From positions 806,001 through 870,000 of the forward strand of contig NZ_CP123620.1 in the NCBI RefSeq assembly GCF_029873215.1: a stretch of DNA of 64,000 bases, written 5' to 3'. A program made the position numbers and the translations under genes. The DNA is from Nocardioides sp. BP30. GTDB lineage: Bacteria > Actinomycetota > Actinomycetes > Propionibacteriales > Nocardioidaceae. Each line of letters begins with the position of its first letter. Position 1 is the stretch's first letter. Below the pieces are notes generated by a model. It made no database searches. It saw nothing but the letters and a program-made list of their open reading frames with translations, and was not told the origin of the DNA. Of the stretch, positions 17,540 to 29,736 are shown piece after piece.

Positions 17540-18240
17540 TCGACGAGAAGACCTACGCGGAGCTGCGCGAGATCGGCGAGCGCTACCCGCAGGCCCGCTC
17601 GGGGCTGCTGCCGATGCTGCATCTCGTCCAGTCGGTCGAGGGCTCGGTGACGCCGGCCGGCATCGAGGCCTGCGCCGAGGTGCTCGGCCTGACCGCCGCC
17701 GAGGTGAGCGCCGTCGCGACGTTCTACACGATGTACAAGCGCCACCGCGTCGGTGACTTCCACGTGGGGGTCTGCACGAACACCCTGTGCGCGGTGATGG
17801 GTGGCGACGCGATCCTGGCGCGGCTGGAGGAGCACCTCGGCGTCAGCGCCGACGAGGTCGCTCCGCAGCGGCAGGGCGACCAGTACACCGTGAGCCTCGA
17901 GCACGTCGAGTGCAACGCTGCCTGCGACTTCGCGCCGGTGGTGATGGTGAACTGGGAGTTCCTCGACAACCAGACGCCCGACGGCGTGGTCCGCACCGTC
18001 GAGGCACTGCGTGCCGGCCACCCGGTCGCCTCCACCCGTGGCCCCCGGATCTGCACCTGGCGCCAGGCCGAGCGGGTCTTGGCCGGCTTCGACGACGGGC
18101 TCGCCGACGAGGGCCCGGCAGCGGGTCCGGCCTCCCTGGCGGGGCTGCAGGCGTTCGCCACCCGGGCGGAGATCGCCGGGCTCGCCCAGCTCGCCGAGGC
18201 ACCCCGTGAGGGCATGACGAGCCAGGAGCACGACCGATGA
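17536..18240 (+). CDS. nuoE: NADH-quinone oxidoreductase subunit E
   Basis: The 24-kDa subunit with the N1a [2Fe-2S] cluster, 234 aa. Cluster ligands are in [13 protein letters not shown] (CxxxxC) and [13 protein letters not shown] (CxxxC). A C-terminal tail of about 70 aa goes beyond the thioredoxin-like domain and looks disordered. Coupled to its neighbours by four-base overlaps. Confidence 0.95.
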   Translation: MIDEKTYAELREIGERYPQARSGLLPMLHLVQSVEGSVTPAGIEACAEVLGLTAAEVSAVATFYTMYKRHRVGDFHVGVCTNTLCAVMGGDAILARLEEHLGVSADEVAPQRQGDQYTVSLEHVECNAACDFAPVVMVNWEFLDNQTPDGVVRTVEALRAGHPVASTRGPRICTWRQAERVLAGFDDGLADEGPAAGPASLAGLQAFATRAEIAGLAQLAEAPREGMTSQEHDR

Positions 18241-19589
18241 GCGCCCAGCTGCTGCCCGTCCTGACCGCCAACTGGGGCGAGGAGCGCGCATGGACGCTGG
18301 CCTCCTACGCCTCCTGGGGCGGCTACGAGGCGCTCGACCGGGCGCTTGCGATGACCCCCGAGGAGGTCGTCGAGACGGTCAAGGCCAGTGGCCTGCGCGG
18401 CCGCGGCGGCGCCGGCTTCCCCACCGGGATGAAGTGGGGCTTCCTCCCCGCCGAGAGCGACAAGCCGCGCTACCTCGTCGTCAACGCCGACGAGTCCGAG
18501 CCCGGGACCTGCAAGGACATCCCGCTGATGATGGCCTCGCCCCACACCCTGGTCGAGGGCGTGATCATCTCCAGCTACGCGATCAGGGCCAACCGGGCCT
18601 TCATCTACGTGCGCGGTGAGGTGTTGCACGTGATCCGCCGGCTCCGGGCGGCCGTGCAGGAGGCGTACGCCGCCGGCCACCTCGGCACCGACATCCACGG
18701 GAGCGGCTACGACCTCGAGCTGGTCGTGCACGCGGGCGCGGGCGCCTACATCTGCGGCGAGGAGACCGCCCTGTTGGACTCCCTGGAGGGCCGCCGCGGG
18801 CAGCCGCGGCTGCGCCCGCCCTTCCCCGCCGTGGCCGGTCTGTACGCCAGCCCGACGGTGATCAACAACGCCGAGTCGATCGCCTCGGTGCCGGCGGTCC
18901 TGAAGAACGGCGCCGAGTGGTTCGCGGCGATGGGCACCGAGAAGTCCAACGGTGTGGGCATCTTCTCGCTCTCGGGCCACGTCGTCCGGCCGGGCCAGTA
19001 CGAGGCGCCGCTCGGCATCACCCTGCGCGAGCTGCTCGACATCGCCGGTGGGGTCCGGGCGGGCCACGAGCTCAAGTTCTGGACGCCGGGCGGCTCCTCC
19101 ACGCCGCTGTTCACCCAGGAGCACCTCGACGTGCCCCTGGACTTCGAGTCGGTGGCCGCGGCCGGATCGATGCTGGGGACCCGCGCCCTGCAGATCTTCG
19201 ACGACACCGTCTGCGTGGTGCGCGCGGTGCTGCGCTGGACGGAGTTCTACCGGCACGAGTCGTGCGGCAAGTGCACGCCGTGCCGCGAGGGCACCTACTG
19301 GCTGGCGCAGGTGCTGGCACGGCTCGAGCGCGGTCAGGGCTCCGAGGCCGACCTGGACCTGCTGCTCGACCAGTGCGACAACATCCTGGGCCGGTCCTTC
19401 TGCGCCCTGGGCGACGGCGCCACCTCGCCGATCACCTCCAGCATCAAGCACTTCCGCCAGGAGTACGTCGACCACCTCACCCACGGCGGCTGCCCGTTCG
19501 ACCCGGCCGCCGCGACCCTCTTCGAGACGTCACCTTCCGCGGGTCGAGTGGTCACATCCGGGACATCGAGTGGTCAGGAGTCGCGATGA
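18237..19589 (+). CDS. nuoF: NADH-quinone oxidoreductase subunit F
   Basis: The 51-kDa NADH- and FMN-binding subunit, 450 aa. Seen: the NADH/FMN motif GLRGRGGAGFPTGMKW, NADESEPGTCKD, GAGAYICGEETALLDS, and the N3 cluster ligands in ESCGKCTPCREGTYW with a further Cys in RSFCALGDGA. This is where electrons from NADH enter. ATGA overlaps on both sides. Confidence 0.96.
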   Translation: MSAQLLPVLTANWGEERAWTLASYASWGGYEALDRALAMTPEEVVETVKASGLRGRGGAGFPTGMKWGFLPAESDKPRYLVVNADESEPGTCKDIPLMMASPHTLVEGVIISSYAIRANRAFIYVRGEVLHVIRRLRAAVQEAYAAGHLGTDIHGSGYDLELVVHAGAGAYICGEETALLDSLEGRRGQPRLRPPFPAVAGLYASPTVINNAESIASVPAVLKNGAEWFAAMGTEKSNGVGIFSLSGHVVRPGQYEAPLGITLRELLDIAGGVRAGHELKFWTPGGSSTPLFTQEHLDVPLDFESVAAAGSMLGTRALQIFDDTVCVVRAVLRWTEFYRHESCGKCTPCREGTYWLAQVLARLERGQGSEADLDLLLDQCDNILGRSFCALGDGATSPITSSIKHFRQEYVDHLTHGGCPFDPAAATLFETSPSAGRVVTSGTSSGQESR

Positions 19590-21874
19590 CCGAGACGAAG
19601 AGCGTGGAGCACGCGGAGAAGACCGTCACCCTGACCATCGACGGCATCGCTGTGACGGTGCCGGAGGGGACGCTGGTGATCCGGGCCGCGGAGCAGGTCG
19701 GGGTCCAGATCCCGCGGTTCTGCGACCACCCGCTGCTCGCGCCGGTGGGCGCCTGCCGGCAGTGCCTGGTCGACATCCCCGACGCCGGCAACGGTCGTGG
19801 CTTCCCCAAGCCGCAGGCCTCCTGCACCATCCCGGTCGCCGAGGGCATGGTGGTCGAGACCAACAACGCCACCGCCAGCAAGGCGCAGCAGGGGATCATG
19901 GAGTTCCTGCTGGTCAACCACCCGCTGGACTGCCCGGTCTGCGACAAGGGCGGCGAGTGCCCGCTGCAGAACCAGGCGATGTCGTCCGGTAGGTCGGAGT
20001 CTCGCTTCGCCTCCACCGGAGGCGTCAAGCGAACCTTTCCCAAGCCGATCAACCTCTCGCCCAACATCCTGCTCGACCGCGAGCGCTGCATCGTGTGCCA
20101 GCGTTGCACCCGCTTCGCCGCCGAGATCCCGGGCGACCCCGGCATCGCCCTGATCGAGCGCGGCGCGCGTCAGCAGATCGGGATCGCCGAGGGCAGGGAC
20201 TTCTCCTCCTACTTCTCCGGCAACGTCATTCAGATCTGTCCGGTCGGCGCGCTCACCTCGGCCGAGTACCGCTTCCGCTCCCGCCCCTTCGACCTCGTCT
20301 CGAGCACCGGCGTGGCCGAGCACGACGCGTGCGGGGCGGCCCTGCGCATCGACCACCGTCGCGGCACCGTGATGCGTCGCCTGGCCGGCAACGATCCGGA
20401 GGTCAACCAGGAGTGGATCAGCGACAAAGACCGCTTCGCCTTCCGGTACGCCGACGCCGCGGACCGGCTGCGCTACCCGATGGTCCGTGACAGCGACGAC
20501 CCCGAGCGGTCGGTACGGCGGGCCGTGGAGCTGCGGCCGGCGTCGTGGCTGGAGGCGTTCGAGCTGGCGGCCCGTGGCCTCGCCGCGGCCGGGGGCGGCG
20601 ACGCGGTGGGGGTGCTGGTGGGCGGCCGCGTCACGCTGGAGGACGCGGCGGCGTACTCCTCCTTCGCGCGCAGCACGCTGGGTGGGGCGGACATCGACTT
20701 CCGCGCCCGGCCGCTGTCGGCGGAGGAGACCCGCTTCCTGGCCGAGCACGTGCGCGGCCGGGCCGAGGTGACCTACGCCGATCTCGACGCCGCGCCCGAG
20801 GTGGTGCTGCTGGGGCTGGAGCCCGAGGACGAGGCCGGCACGATCTTCCTGCGGCTGCGCGCGTCGCGGCACGGCAAGCGGATCCGCACCGTGGCTCCGC
20901 TGCTCTCCGCCGGGTCGATCAAGCTCGGGGCCGAGCTCGTCGGCTGCACTCCGGGCGCGGAAGCCGCCGCCATCGCCGCGCTGGACGATGTCGCAGCCGG
21001 CGCTGTCGTCCTGGTCGGGGAGCGGCTCGCGATCTCGCCGGGGGCCCTGGACGCGGCCGCGGCCCTGGCCGAGCGGAGCGGCGCCCGGATGGCGTGGGTC
21101 CCGCGACGGGCCGGTGACCGCGGCGCGGTCGAGGCGGGCGCCTTCCCGCTCGACGCCGCCAGCCGCGACGCCGACCAGATCATCGCGGGGGTGCTGTCCG
21201 GCGACGTCCGAGCCCTGGTCGTGGGCGGCGTCGACCCCGACGACACCAGCGACCCGGCGGCCTTCCGGGCGGCGCTGGAGCAGGCCGAGCTCGTCGTCAG
21301 CCTCGAGTTGCGACCCTCCGAGGTCACCCGCCGCGCCGACGTCGTGCTCCCCGTCGCCGCCGTCACCGAGAAGGCCGGCACGTTCCTCACCTGGGAGGGC
21401 CGGCGCCGCCCCTTCCCGAAGGTGCTCGACAAGCCGGCCACCTACTCAGACGCCCAGATCCTCGAGCAGATCGCCACCCGCTACCCCGCGACCACCGGTG
21501 TCCTCGCCCGTCCGACGGAGCCGCTGCTCGAGATGAGGCCCGGCGACGAGGCGGGCCGCTACCGGACGGCAGCGCCGGGTCCGACCTTCCACCTGAGCAC
21601 GTGGCGGCTCATGATCGACAACGCCAGCCTGCAGACGGGGGACAAGTCCTACGCGGCCACCGCCCGGCCCGCCGTCGCCCTGCTGAGCCGCGCGAACGTC
21701 GCACGGCTCGGTGCCACGGTGACGATCACCGGCGACCGCGGCTCGGTCACGGTGCCGGTGGCGGAGGCCGATCTCGCCGACGACGTCGTCTGGCTGCCGA
21801 CCAACAGCATCGGTCGGGGCGTGTGGGCGGACCTGGCCTCGCCGGGCTCGAGCGTGGAGGTGACCTCGGCATGA
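19586..21874 (+). CDS. nuoG: NADH-quinone oxidoreductase subunit G
   Basis: The large iron-sulfur subunit, 762 aa. An N-terminal ferredoxin domain ([15 protein letters not shown]) is followed by [23 protein letters not shown] and a final cluster region ending [14 protein letters not shown] molybdopterin-oxidoreductase-like domain covers residues 230-650 without visible Mo ligands, as usual for NuoG. The ATG overlaps the nuoF stop, and the C-terminus overlaps the nuoH ATG. Confidence 0.95.
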   Translation: MTETKSVEHAEKTVTLTIDGIAVTVPEGTLVIRAAEQVGVQIPRFCDHPLLAPVGACRQCLVDIPDAGNGRGFPKPQASCTIPVAEGMVVETNNATASKAQQGIMEFLLVNHPLDCPVCDKGGECPLQNQAMSSGRSESRFASTGGVKRTFPKPINLSPNILLDRERCIVCQRCTRFAAEIPGDPGIALIERGARQQIGIAEGRDFSSYFSGNVIQICPVGALTSAEYRFRSRPFDLVSSTGVAEHDACGAALRIDHRRGTVMRRLAGNDPEVNQEWISDKDRFAFRYADAADRLRYPMVRDSDDPERSVRRAVELRPASWLEAFELAARGLAAAGGGDAVGVLVGGRVTLEDAAAYSSFARSTLGGADIDFRARPLSAEETRFLAEHVRGRAEVTYADLDAAPEVVLLGLEPEDEAGTIFLRLRASRHGKRIRTVAPLLSAGSIKLGAELVGCTPGAEAAAIAALDDVAAGAVVLVGERLAISPGALDAAAALAERSGARMAWVPRRAGDRGAVEAGAFPLDAASRDADQIIAGVLSGDVRALVVGGVDPDDTSDPAAFRAALEQAELVVSLELRPSEVTRRADVVLPVAAVTEKAGTFLTWEGRRRPFPKVLDKPATYSDAQILEQIATRYPATTGVLARPTEPLLEMRPGDEAGRYRTAAPGPTFHLSTWRLMIDNASLQTGDKSYAATARPAVALLSRANVARLGATVTITGDRGSVTVPVAEADLADDVVWLPTNSIGRGVWADLASPGSSVEVTSA

Positions 21875-23190
21875 ACCAGACCGGTCTGGCCGACTTCGGC
21901 GCCGACGCGTGGTGGGTCGTGCTGATCAAGGTCGTGCTCATCTTCGGGGTGTGCGTGGTGCTCACCTTGTTCAACATCTGGTGGGAGCGTCGCGTCGTCG
22001 CCCGGATGCAGCACCGGATCGGCCCGAACGTGCACGGCCCCTTCGGTCTGCTGCAGAGCCTGGCCGACGGCGTGAAGCTGGCGCTCAAGGAGGATCTCAC
22101 CCCCACCAACGCCGACCGGATCGTGTTCATCACCGCGCCCATCCTGGCGGTGGTGCCGTCATTCGTGACCTTCAGCGTGATCCCGTTCGGGCCGGTCGTC
22201 GACTTCTTCGGCCGGCGCACGCCGCTGCAGTTGACCGACCTGCCGGTCGCGGTGCTGTTCGTGATGGCGATCGCGAGCATCGGCATCTACGGCATCGTGC
22301 TCGGCGGCTGGGCGAGCGGGTCGACGTACTCGCTCCTGGGCGGCCTGCGCTCGAGTGCGCAGATGATCTCCTACGAGGTGGCCATGGGCCTGGCGCTGGT
22401 GGCCGTCTTCCTCTACGCCGGCAGCCTGTCCACCAGTGCGATCGTCGCGGCGCAGGGTGACATGTGGTTCGGGCTGGTGCTGATGCCGAGCTTCCTCATC
22501 TATGCGATCTCGATGGTCGGGGAGACCAACCGGGCGCCGTTCGACCTGCCCGAGGCCGAGGGTGAGCTGGTCGGCGGCTTCCACACCGAGTACTCCTCGC
22601 TGAAGTTCGCGCTGTTCTTCCTGGCCGAGTACGTCAACATGGCGACCGTCTCGGCGCTGGCCACCACGCTCTTCCTGGGCGGCTGGCACGTGCCGTTCTG
22701 GATCGACCACGTCTGGGCCGGCGCGAACGAGGGCTACTGGCCGGTGCTGTGGTTCTTCGGCAAGCTCCTCGGCTTCATCTGGGTCTTCATCTGGCTGCGC
22801 GGCTCGCTGCCGCGGCTTCGCTACGACCAGTTCATGGCGCTGGGCTGGAAGCGGCTGATCCCGCTGGCCCTGGTCTGGATCCTGGTGGTCGCGGTGGTCC
22901 GGGTGGTCGCCCTGGAGAACGACTTCGACCCGCGCTGGGTGGCCCTTCCGGCGGTGCTGTTCACCGTCGCGATGCTGGCGGTCCTGCTGCGCGGCCCGAA
23001 GGCGCCGCAGCTGCCGGTGGCCGAGCACCAGGGTGCCTTCCCGGTGCCGCCCATGCCGGCCGGTGGCGCGGTGCGCGGCCGTGCCGAGGGCCTGGTCTTT
23101 CCCGCGTACGCCGAGCCTGTCGAGGCGGCCCGCGCCCCTCGACAGGCCCGGGAAGCAGCGGCAGGTGCATCGATCGAGGAGGCCTCATGA
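21871..23190 (+). CDS. nuoH: NADH-quinone oxidoreductase subunit H
   Basis: Membrane-arm subunit at the quinone chamber, 439 aa with eight TM helices. It shows [17 protein letters not shown] near residue 35, [20 protein letters not shown] near 215 and [15 protein letters not shown] near 238, all diagnostic. A C-terminal tail of about 60 aa (Pro/Ala-rich) goes beyond the last helix. Coupled to nuoG and nuoI by ATGA overlaps. Confidence 0.96.
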   Translation: MNQTGLADFGADAWWVVLIKVVLIFGVCVVLTLFNIWWERRVVARMQHRIGPNVHGPFGLLQSLADGVKLALKEDLTPTNADRIVFITAPILAVVPSFVTFSVIPFGPVVDFFGRRTPLQLTDLPVAVLFVMAIASIGIYGIVLGGWASGSTYSLLGGLRSSAQMISYEVAMGLALVAVFLYAGSLSTSAIVAAQGDMWFGLVLMPSFLIYAISMVGETNRAPFDLPEAEGELVGGFHTEYSSLKFALFFLAEYVNMATVSALATTLFLGGWHVPFWIDHVWAGANEGYWPVLWFFGKLLGFIWVFIWLRGSLPRLRYDQFMALGWKRLIPLALVWILVVAVVRVVALENDFDPRWVALPAVLFTVAMLAVLLRGPKAPQLPVAEHQGAFPVPPMPAGGAVRGRAEGLVFPAYAEPVEAARAPRQAREAAAGASIEEAS

Positions 23191-23726
23191 GCATCAAGGA
23201 GAGTCTGTGGGACCCGGTCGCGGGCTTCGCCGTCACCTTCACCACCCAGTTCAAGAAGCCGGTCACCGAGCAGTACCCGTTCGAGAAGTCGCCGACGGCA
23301 CCGCGCTTCCACGGGCGGCACCAGCTCAACCGGCACCCCGACGGGCTGGAGAAGTGCGTCGGGTGCGAGCTGTGCGCCTGGGCATGCCCGGCCGACGCGA
23401 TCTACGTCGAGGGCGCGGAGAACTCCGACCTGCCCGACGCGGACGGCAACAGCCAGCGCTTCTCCCCCGGTGAGCGCTACGGCCGCGTCTACCAGATCAA
23501 CTACCTGCGCTGCATCCTGTGCGGCCTGTGCATCGAGGCCTGTCCGACCCGGGCGCTGACGATGACGAACGAGTACGAGCTTGCCGACACCTCCCGGGAG
23601 AGCCTGATCTACCAGAAGCAGGACCTGCTCGCCCCGCTCGAGCCGGGCATGGAGCAGCCGCCGCACCCGATGCGGCTCGGCGAGGACGAGCAGAGCTACT
23701 ACGCGCCCGAGAGCATCGTGCGATGA
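23187..23726 (+). CDS. nuoI: NADH-quinone oxidoreductase subunit I
   Basis: Peripheral subunit with two [4Fe-4S] clusters (N6a and N6b), 179 aa. The two ferredoxin motifs are [12 protein letters not shown] and [12 protein letters not shown]. The ATG overlaps the nuoH stop and the stop overlaps the nuoJ ATG. Confidence 0.96.
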   Translation: MSIKESLWDPVAGFAVTFTTQFKKPVTEQYPFEKSPTAPRFHGRHQLNRHPDGLEKCVGCELCAWACPADAIYVEGAENSDLPDADGNSQRFSPGERYGRVYQINYLRCILCGLCIEACPTRALTMTNEYELADTSRESLIYQKQDLLAPLEPGMEQPPHPMRLGEDEQSYYAPESIVR

Positions 23727-24433
23727 CGGCGACGTACGTGATCACCGCGCCGCTGATGATCCTGGCCGCGCTCGGGATCCTGGTGGTCCGCAAGGCGGTG
23801 CACGCCGCGCTGCTGCTGGCGGTGGTGATGATCGACCTGGCCTTCGTCTACGCCAGCCTGGACGCGCCGTTCCTGTTCGCCGTGCAGATCATCGTCTACA
23901 CCGGCGCGGTGCTGATGCTGTTCCTGTTCGTGCTGATGCTCGTCGGCGTCGACGTGTCCGACTCGGTGGTCGAGACGATCCGGGGACATCGCCTGGCCTC
24001 CCTGGCCGCGGGGCTGATCCTCGGCGTGCTCCTGGTGGTGATGATCGGGCAGCTCTCGCTCGGCACCATGAAGGGCCTCGCCCGGGCGAACGCCGGGGGC
24101 AACCTCCAGGCGCTGGCCGACGCGCTCTTCGGACGGTACGTCGTCGCGTTCGAGGCGACCAGTGCCCTGCTGATCACGGCCGCTGTCGGGGCGATGGTCC
24201 TGGCCCACCGCGAGCGCACCGAGCCGAAGCCGTCCCAGGCGGAGCTGGCCCGCGGGCGCGTCCGCGACTACGGCGAGACCGGCCTGCACCTGGGGCCGCT
24301 GCCGCCGCCGGGGACCCTGGCCCGGCACAACGCGGTCGGCACACCGGCCCTGCTGCCCGACGGAAGCCCGTCCTCGAAGAGCGTGCCGAGCACCCTGCAC
24401 GGCACCCGCGAGCTGGAGGAGAGGTCGTCATGA
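23723..24433 (+). CDS. nuoJ: NADH-quinone oxidoreductase subunit J
   Basis: Membrane subunit, 236 aa, with five TM helices. The conserved third-helix block [20 protein letters not shown] is near residue 50. A C-terminal extension of about 70 aa ([18 protein letters not shown]) is typical of actinobacterial NuoJ. Four-base overlaps on both sides. Confidence 0.95.
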   Translation: MTATYVITAPLMILAALGILVVRKAVHAALLLAVVMIDLAFVYASLDAPFLFAVQIIVYTGAVLMLFLFVLMLVGVDVSDSVVETIRGHRLASLAAGLILGVLLVVMIGQLSLGTMKGLARANAGGNLQALADALFGRYVVAFEATSALLITAAVGAMVLAHRERTEPKPSQAELARGRVRDYGETGLHLGPLPPPGTLARHNAVGTPALLPDGSPSSKSVPSTLHGTRELEERSS

Positions 24434-24732
24434 GCACGGTGACGCCGTACCTGATCCTGAGCGCGATCCTGTTCACCATCGGCTGCACCGGCGTCCTCAT
24501 CCGGCGCAACGCGATCGTGGTGTTCATGTGCGTGGAGCTGATGCTCAACGCTGGCAACCTCGCGCTGGTCGCCTTCAGCCGGCTGCACGGCAACCTCGAC
24601 GGCCAGGTCACCGCCTTCTTCGTGATGGTGGTCGCGGCGGCGGAGGTCGTCATCGGACTGGCGATCATCATGACGATCTTCCGGACCCGCCGGTCGGCGT
24701 CCGTCGACGACGCGAGCCTGCTCAAGTGGTGA
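24430..24732 (+). CDS. nuoK: NADH-quinone oxidoreductase subunit K
   Basis: Small three-helix proton-channel subunit, 100 aa. It has the conserved helix-2 glutamate in [17 protein letters not shown] and the second in [11 protein letters not shown]. Stop TGA overlaps the nuoL GTG start. Confidence 0.96.
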   Translation: MSTVTPYLILSAILFTIGCTGVLIRRNAIVVFMCVELMLNAGNLALVAFSRLHGNLDGQVTAFFVMVVAAAEVVIGLAIIMTIFRTRRSASVDDASLLKW

Positions 24733-26621
24733 GCACGCTGGTGGTCCTCGTCATCGCGCTGCCGCTGGCGGGCGCGGCGGTGCTGCTGCTCGGTGGGCGG
24801 CTGACCGACAGGTGGGGGCCGCTGCTGGCGACCGCGCTGCCGATCGTGTCCTTCGCGCTGGCACTGGTCCTGTTCGTCCACGAACTGCGCGCTCCCTCGG
24901 GAGGTGGGGGAGGGGGCGACGACGCCCGCAGCCATCTCGTCCACCTGTACACCTGGATCCACGCCGGCCGGCTCGACGTCGGTGCCGACCTGCTCTACGA
25001 CCAGCTCTCCAGCGTGTTCCTGCTGTTGATCACCGGTGTGGGGTCGCTGATCCACCTCTACTCGCTGGGCTACATGGCCCACGATGTGCGTCGGCGCCGG
25101 TTCTTCGGCTACCTCAACCTGTTCGTCGCGGCGATGCTCACCCTGGTGCTGGCAGCGAACTACCTCGTGCTGTTCCTGGGCTGGGAGGGTGTCGGCCTGG
25201 CGTCGTACCTGCTGATCGGCTTCTGGCAGCACAAGCCCAGTGCCGCCGCGGCGGCCAAGAAGGCGTTCGTGATGAACCGGGTCGGCGACATGGGCCTCTC
25301 GCTGGCGATCGCGCTGTGCTTCACCACCTTCGGCTCGACCGCGTTCGACACGGTCAACGCCGGCGCCGCCCACGCCGGCGAGACCCGGATGACCTGGCTG
25401 GGCCTGCTGCTCCTGCTCGGTGCCTGCGGGAAGTCGGCGCAGGTCCCGCTGCAGGCCTGGCTGCTCGACGCGATGGAGGGCCCGACGCCCGTCTCGGCGC
25501 TGATCCACGCGGCCACGATGGTCACCGCCGGTGTCTACCTGATGGTCCGCTCGCACGCCATCCTCGACGCCGCCCCGGGCGCCCGGACGGCGGTGGTGGT
25601 GGTGGCGGTCGTGACGCTGCTGTGGGGCGCGATCATCGGAACCGCGAAGGACGACATCAAGAAGGTGCTGGCCGGCTCCACGATGAGCCAGATCGGCTAC
25701 ATGATGCTGGCGGCCGGCCTCGGCCCGGCCGGCTACGCGTTCGCGATCTTCCACCTGCTCACCCACGGCTTCTTCAAGGCCAACATGTTCCTGGGGGCCG
25801 GCTCGGTGATGCACGCGATGGACGATGACGTGGACATGCGGCACTACGGCGCGCTGCGCAAGGCCATGCCGGTGACGTTCGTGACCTTCGCGATGGGCTA
25901 CCTCGCGATCATCGGGTTCCCGGGCTTCTCCGGGTTCTGGTCGAAGGACAAGATCATCGACGCCGCCTGGCACCAACACTGGTGGATCGGGGCCCTCGCC
26001 CTCCTCGGTGCCGGCATCACCGCCTTCTACATGACCCGGCTGATGCTGCTCACCTTCTTCGGCGAGCGTCGCTGGCTCGAGCGCGTACACCCCCACGAGT
26101 CGCCGGCGGTCATGACCGGTCCCCTGGTCGTGCTCGCGGCGCTCTCCGTCCTCGGCGGGCTGATGTTGATCGGCAGCTGGATCCAGGACTACCTGGCTCC
26201 GGTCGTCGGCGCACCGCCGGAGGACTCGGCCGGAGCGCCCGCGTGGCTGATCTCGGTGCTCGCCGTCGTGGTGGTGGCGGCCGGCGTCGCCCTGGCCTGG
26301 GTCCTGATAGGTCGGCGCCCTGTCCCGGCGACCGCGCCCGCGGACGTCGCCTGGCCCGTCACCCTCGCCCGGCACGATCTGTACGGCGATGCCATCAACG
26401 ACACCCTCGTGATCGAGCCCGGCCGTCGACTCACCGGTGCGCTGCTGCAGATCGACCGGTACGGCGTCGACGGCGCGTTGACCGGCGGCCCGGTCGCCGT
26501 CGGTGCCTTCGCCGGGGTCTTCCGCAGGCTGCAGAACGGCTACGTGCGGTCCTACGCGCTCTCGGTCCTCGGCGGCGGTCTCGTCGTCGTTCTCGCCCTG
26601 ATGGTGGTGAACTGGCAGTGA
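24729..26621 (+). CDS. nuoL: NADH-quinone oxidoreductase subunit L
   Basis: Antiporter-like proton pump subunit at the distal end of the membrane arm, 630 aa. Signature blocks are [18 protein letters not shown] (conserved Glu), the [23 protein letters not shown] segment (key residues K and P; the stretch runs over residues 238-260), [10 protein letters not shown] and [15 protein letters not shown]. The long lateral helix and last TM are in the final 100 aa. Starts at a GTG in the nuoK stop (GTGA). Confidence 0.96.
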   Translation: MSTLVVLVIALPLAGAAVLLLGGRLTDRWGPLLATALPIVSFALALVLFVHELRAPSGGGGGGDDARSHLVHLYTWIHAGRLDVGADLLYDQLSSVFLLLITGVGSLIHLYSLGYMAHDVRRRRFFGYLNLFVAAMLTLVLAANYLVLFLGWEGVGLASYLLIGFWQHKPSAAAAAKKAFVMNRVGDMGLSLAIALCFTTFGSTAFDTVNAGAAHAGETRMTWLGLLLLLGACGKSAQVPLQAWLLDAMEGPTPVSALIHAATMVTAGVYLMVRSHAILDAAPGARTAVVVVAVVTLLWGAIIGTAKDDIKKVLAGSTMSQIGYMMLAAGLGPAGYAFAIFHLLTHGFFKANMFLGAGSVMHAMDDDVDMRHYGALRKAMPVTFVTFAMGYLAIIGFPGFSGFWSKDKIIDAAWHQHWWIGALALLGAGITAFYMTRLMLLTFFGERRWLERVHPHESPAVMTGPLVVLAALSVLGGLMLIGSWIQDYLAPVVGAPPEDSAGAPAWLISVLAVVVVAAGVALAWVLIGRRPVPATAPADVAWPVTLARHDLYGDAINDTLVIEPGRRLTGALLQIDRYGVDGALTGGPVAVGAFAGVFRRLQNGYVRSYALSVLGGGLVVVLALMVVNWQ

Positions 26622-28147
26622 TCACGACGCTGTGCATCCTCCCGCTGGTCGGCGCGGTGTGCTGCTACCTGGCAGGGCTGCGCTCGCCCGGCGCGGCCCG
26701 AGCGGTGGCGCTCGGGTTCGCCGTCGCCACCCTGGTCGTCGCGATCGTGGCGGCGGTGCGCTTCGACAAGGCCGGCCGGGGCTTCCAGGAGACCGTCGAC
26801 GTCGACTGGATCCAGCGCATCGGCGTGCACTGGTCGCTCGGGCTGGACGGGATGGCACTGCTGCTGGTGCTGCTGACAGCGGTGCTGGTGCCGATCGTGA
26901 TGCTGAGCGCGTGGCGCGGCCACGGGCACGGCTGGTTCGCCTGGGCGCTCGCGCTGGAGTCCTTCGGGCTGATCGTCTTCTGCGCGACCGACGTGTTCTT
27001 GTTCTACGTGTTCTTCGAGGCCACGCTGATCCCGGCGTACTTCATGATCGGCGGCTGGGGTGCCCTGCCGGCCAAGGCCGGCAAGCGCGCCGGGGCCGCG
27101 CTGAAGTTCCTGATGTACCAGCTCGGCGGGGGCCTGGTGCTGCTCGGCGGTGTGATCGGCCTCTACGCGGTGCAGGACGGATCGCCGTCGTACCTCTTCA
27201 CCGATCTGCAGCACGTCGACATCTCCACGGTGGCCGGACGCTGGATCTTCGTCGCCTTCTTCATCGGCTTCGCGGTCAAGGCACCGCTGTTCCCCTTCCA
27301 CACCTGGCTCGCCGACACCACCGAGAGCGCCACGCCCCAGACGAGCGTGCTGCTGGTCTGTGTGCTCGACAAGATCGGCACCTTCGGGATGCTGCGCTAC
27401 TGCCTGGGACTGCTGCCCGAGGCCAGCCAGTGGGCCACCCCGGTCGTGGTCACGCTGTGCCTGATCTCGATCGTGTACGGCGCCTTCCTCGCCATCGGCC
27501 AGGACGACATCCTGCGGCTGATCGGCCTGACCTCGCTGAGCCACTTCGGCTTCATCGCGCTGGGGATCTTCGTGCTCACCAGCGCCGGCAGGTCCGAGCA
27601 GGGTGCGTCGGGTGCGATCCTCTACATGGTCAACCACGGGGTGGCTACCGCGGCGATGTTCCTGGTCGCGGGCTCCCTGATCCAGCGCCGCGGGACCGCC
27701 TCGATCCGTGGCATCCGCGGCGTCGAGCAGAGCGCCCCGGTCCTGGCGGGTCTGCTGCTGGTCGCCGGCCTGGCCACGGCGGGCCTACCGGGGCTGTCCC
27801 AGTTCGTCTCGGAGATCCTGGTCCTCATCGGCGCCTTCGACTACCACTGGTGGGTCGGCGGCGTGGCCGTCACCGGCATCGTGCTGGCGGCGATCTACGT
27901 GCTGTGGCTCTACCAGCGGACCATGACCGGGCCGCCCGGGCCCGCGCTCACCGAGCCGGTCGGGGCGCGCCGGCGAGCGGAGATCATGGACCTGACCCGC
28001 GTCGAGGTGGCCATCGTGGCGCCGCTCATGGTCGCGCTGGTGCTCTTCGGCTTCTACCCGGCTCCGCTGCTGGACCTGGCCAACCCGGTCGTCCAGCATC
28101 TCGGTGACACCGGCTGGTTCTCCTACCAGGCGCTGGGAGGACAGTGA
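26618..28147 (+). CDS. nuoM: NADH-quinone oxidoreductase subunit M
   Basis: Second antiporter-like pump subunit, 509 aa, about 14 TM helices. Signature blocks are [20 protein letters not shown] with the conserved Glu near residue 130, [18 protein letters not shown] with the key Lys near 225, and [13 protein letters not shown]. The GTG start lies in the nuoL stop codon. Confidence 0.96.
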   Translation: MITTLCILPLVGAVCCYLAGLRSPGAARAVALGFAVATLVVAIVAAVRFDKAGRGFQETVDVDWIQRIGVHWSLGLDGMALLLVLLTAVLVPIVMLSAWRGHGHGWFAWALALESFGLIVFCATDVFLFYVFFEATLIPAYFMIGGWGALPAKAGKRAGAALKFLMYQLGGGLVLLGGVIGLYAVQDGSPSYLFTDLQHVDISTVAGRWIFVAFFIGFAVKAPLFPFHTWLADTTESATPQTSVLLVCVLDKIGTFGMLRYCLGLLPEASQWATPVVVTLCLISIVYGAFLAIGQDDILRLIGLTSLSHFGFIALGIFVLTSAGRSEQGASGAILYMVNHGVATAAMFLVAGSLIQRRGTASIRGIRGVEQSAPVLAGLLLVAGLATAGLPGLSQFVSEILVLIGAFDYHWWVGGVAVTGIVLAAIYVLWLYQRTMTGPPGPALTEPVGARRRAEIMDLTRVEVAIVAPLMVALVLFGFYPAPLLDLANPVVQHLGDTGWFSYQALGGQ

Positions 28148-29736
28148 TGTTCCAGCAACCTCATCTCGAGTACGGCGTCCTGTGGCCGATCCTGCTGGTC
28201 TTCGGACTCGCCTGCGTCGGGATCGTGGTGGAGGCGTTCGCGCCTCGGTCGCGCCGGTTCCCGTTGCAGGTGGCGATGACCGGCGCCGGCCTGGTGGTCG
28301 CCCTGGTGCGCGTGATCTGGATCGCGACGGACCTCAACACCGGTGGCGCCACCCCGCACACCGTCGCGGAGGGAGCGATCGTCGTGGACGGCCCCGGCGT
28401 CCTGCTGTGGGCGGTGATCCTGGTGGTCGCCCTGGCCGGGGTCTGCCTGTTCGCCGAGCGCCAGCTCGACGGGGGCGTCTCCGCGTTCGCCGGTCAGGCC
28501 GCGGCGCTGCCGGGCACCGCGGCGGAGCGGACCGCCTCGCAGCAGGGCCTGGACCACACCGAGGTCTACCCGCTGCTGCTCTTCGCTGTCGGCGGGATGA
28601 TGCTCTTCCCGGTCGCCGGCGACCTGCTGATGCTGTTCGTCGCGCTCGAGGTGCTGAGCCTGCCGCTCTACCTGCTGGTGGGACTGGCGCGCCGGCGCCG
28701 GCTGCTCTCCCAGGAGGCGGCGTTGAAGTACTTCCTGCTCGGCGCCTTCTCCTCCGGGTTCTTCCTCTACGGCCTCGCCCTGGTCTACGGGTACGCCGGC
28801 ACACTCGACCTGGCCGGCATCGGCCGCGTCGTGCGGCACGGCGGCCCGAACCACCCGCTGCTGATCGTCGGGATGGGGCTGATGGCGGTGGGGCTGCTCT
28901 TCAAGGTCGGCGCTGTGCCGTTCCACGCCTGGACGCCGGACGTCTACCAGGGTGCGCCGACGGCCGTGACGGCCTGGATGAGTGCGGCGACCAAGGTGGC
29001 GGCCTTCGGGGCGCTGCTGCGGCTGTTCGTGGTCGCGTTCGGCCACGACCGGCTCTCCTGGCAGCCCGTGCTCGGCGTGATCGCCATCGCGACGATGCTC
29101 TTCGGGGCCGGGATCGCCGTCGTGCAGAGCGACGTGAAGCGGATGCTCGCCTACAGCGCGGTCGCCCACACCGGCTTCCTGCTCACCGGCGTGGTCGGCT
29201 TCTCGGCCGGCGACAACGACGGCGCCGACGCCACCCACGCCGTGCTCTTCTACCTGGTCGCCTACTCGGTCGCCACCGTCGGCGCCTTCGCGCTGGTCAC
29301 CGTGGTCCGCGACAGCAACGGCGAGGCCACGTCCTTCGCCAAGTGGACAGGGCTGGGCAGACGCTCGCCGAGCGTGGCGGTGCTGTTCGCACTCTTCCTG
29401 TTCTCGATGGCCGGCATCCCGTTGACCGGCGGCTTCATCGGGAAGTGGGAGGTCTTCACGGTGGCGCTGCGGGCAGGCTACTGGCCGGTGGTGGTGGCGG
29501 CGATCGCTGCCAGCATCGTCTCGGTCTTCTTCTACGTGCGCTTCGTGCTGCTGCTGTTCTTCATCGAGCCGAAGGCGGCCGACGCGGCCCCGGAGCAGTC
29601 GCTCGGTGTCGTCGCCGTACCGGCCTGGGGGAGCATCGCGGTGATAGCGGTCTGCGCGGCCGGCACGATTTTCCTCGGCGTCCTGCCGGACCCCGTTCTG
29701 CATCTGATCGACAATGCGGGATCATTCCTCGGGTGA
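28147..29736 (+). CDS. nuoN: NADH-quinone oxidoreductase subunit N
   Basis: Third antiporter-like pump subunit, 529 aa. It shows LLMLFVALEVLSLPLYLLVG with the key Glu, FKVGAVPFHAWTPDVYQGAP with the key Lys, and SDVKRMLAYSAVAHTGFLL. The ATG at 28147 lies 6 bases after GGGAGG; a GTG at 28144 would also work and would give the same GTGA overlap as its neighbours. Its own stop overlaps the next gene, so the run continues beyond complex I. Confidence 0.95.
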   Translation: MFQQPHLEYGVLWPILLVFGLACVGIVVEAFAPRSRRFPLQVAMTGAGLVVALVRVIWIATDLNTGGATPHTVAEGAIVVDGPGVLLWAVILVVALAGVCLFAERQLDGGVSAFAGQAAALPGTAAERTASQQGLDHTEVYPLLLFAVGGMMLFPVAGDLLMLFVALEVLSLPLYLLVGLARRRRLLSQEAALKYFLLGAFSSGFFLYGLALVYGYAGTLDLAGIGRVVRHGGPNHPLLIVGMGLMAVGLLFKVGAVPFHAWTPDVYQGAPTAVTAWMSAATKVAAFGALLRLFVVAFGHDRLSWQPVLGVIAIATMLFGAGIAVVQSDVKRMLAYSAVAHTGFLLTGVVGFSAGDNDGADATHAVLFYLVAYSVATVGAFALVTVVRDSNGEATSFAKWTGLGRRSPSVAVLFALFLFSMAGIPLTGGFIGKWEVFTVALRAGYWPVVVAAIAASIVSVFFYVRFVLLLFFIEPKAADAAPEQSLGVVAVPAWGSIAVIAVCAAGTIFLGVLPDPVLHLIDNAGSFLG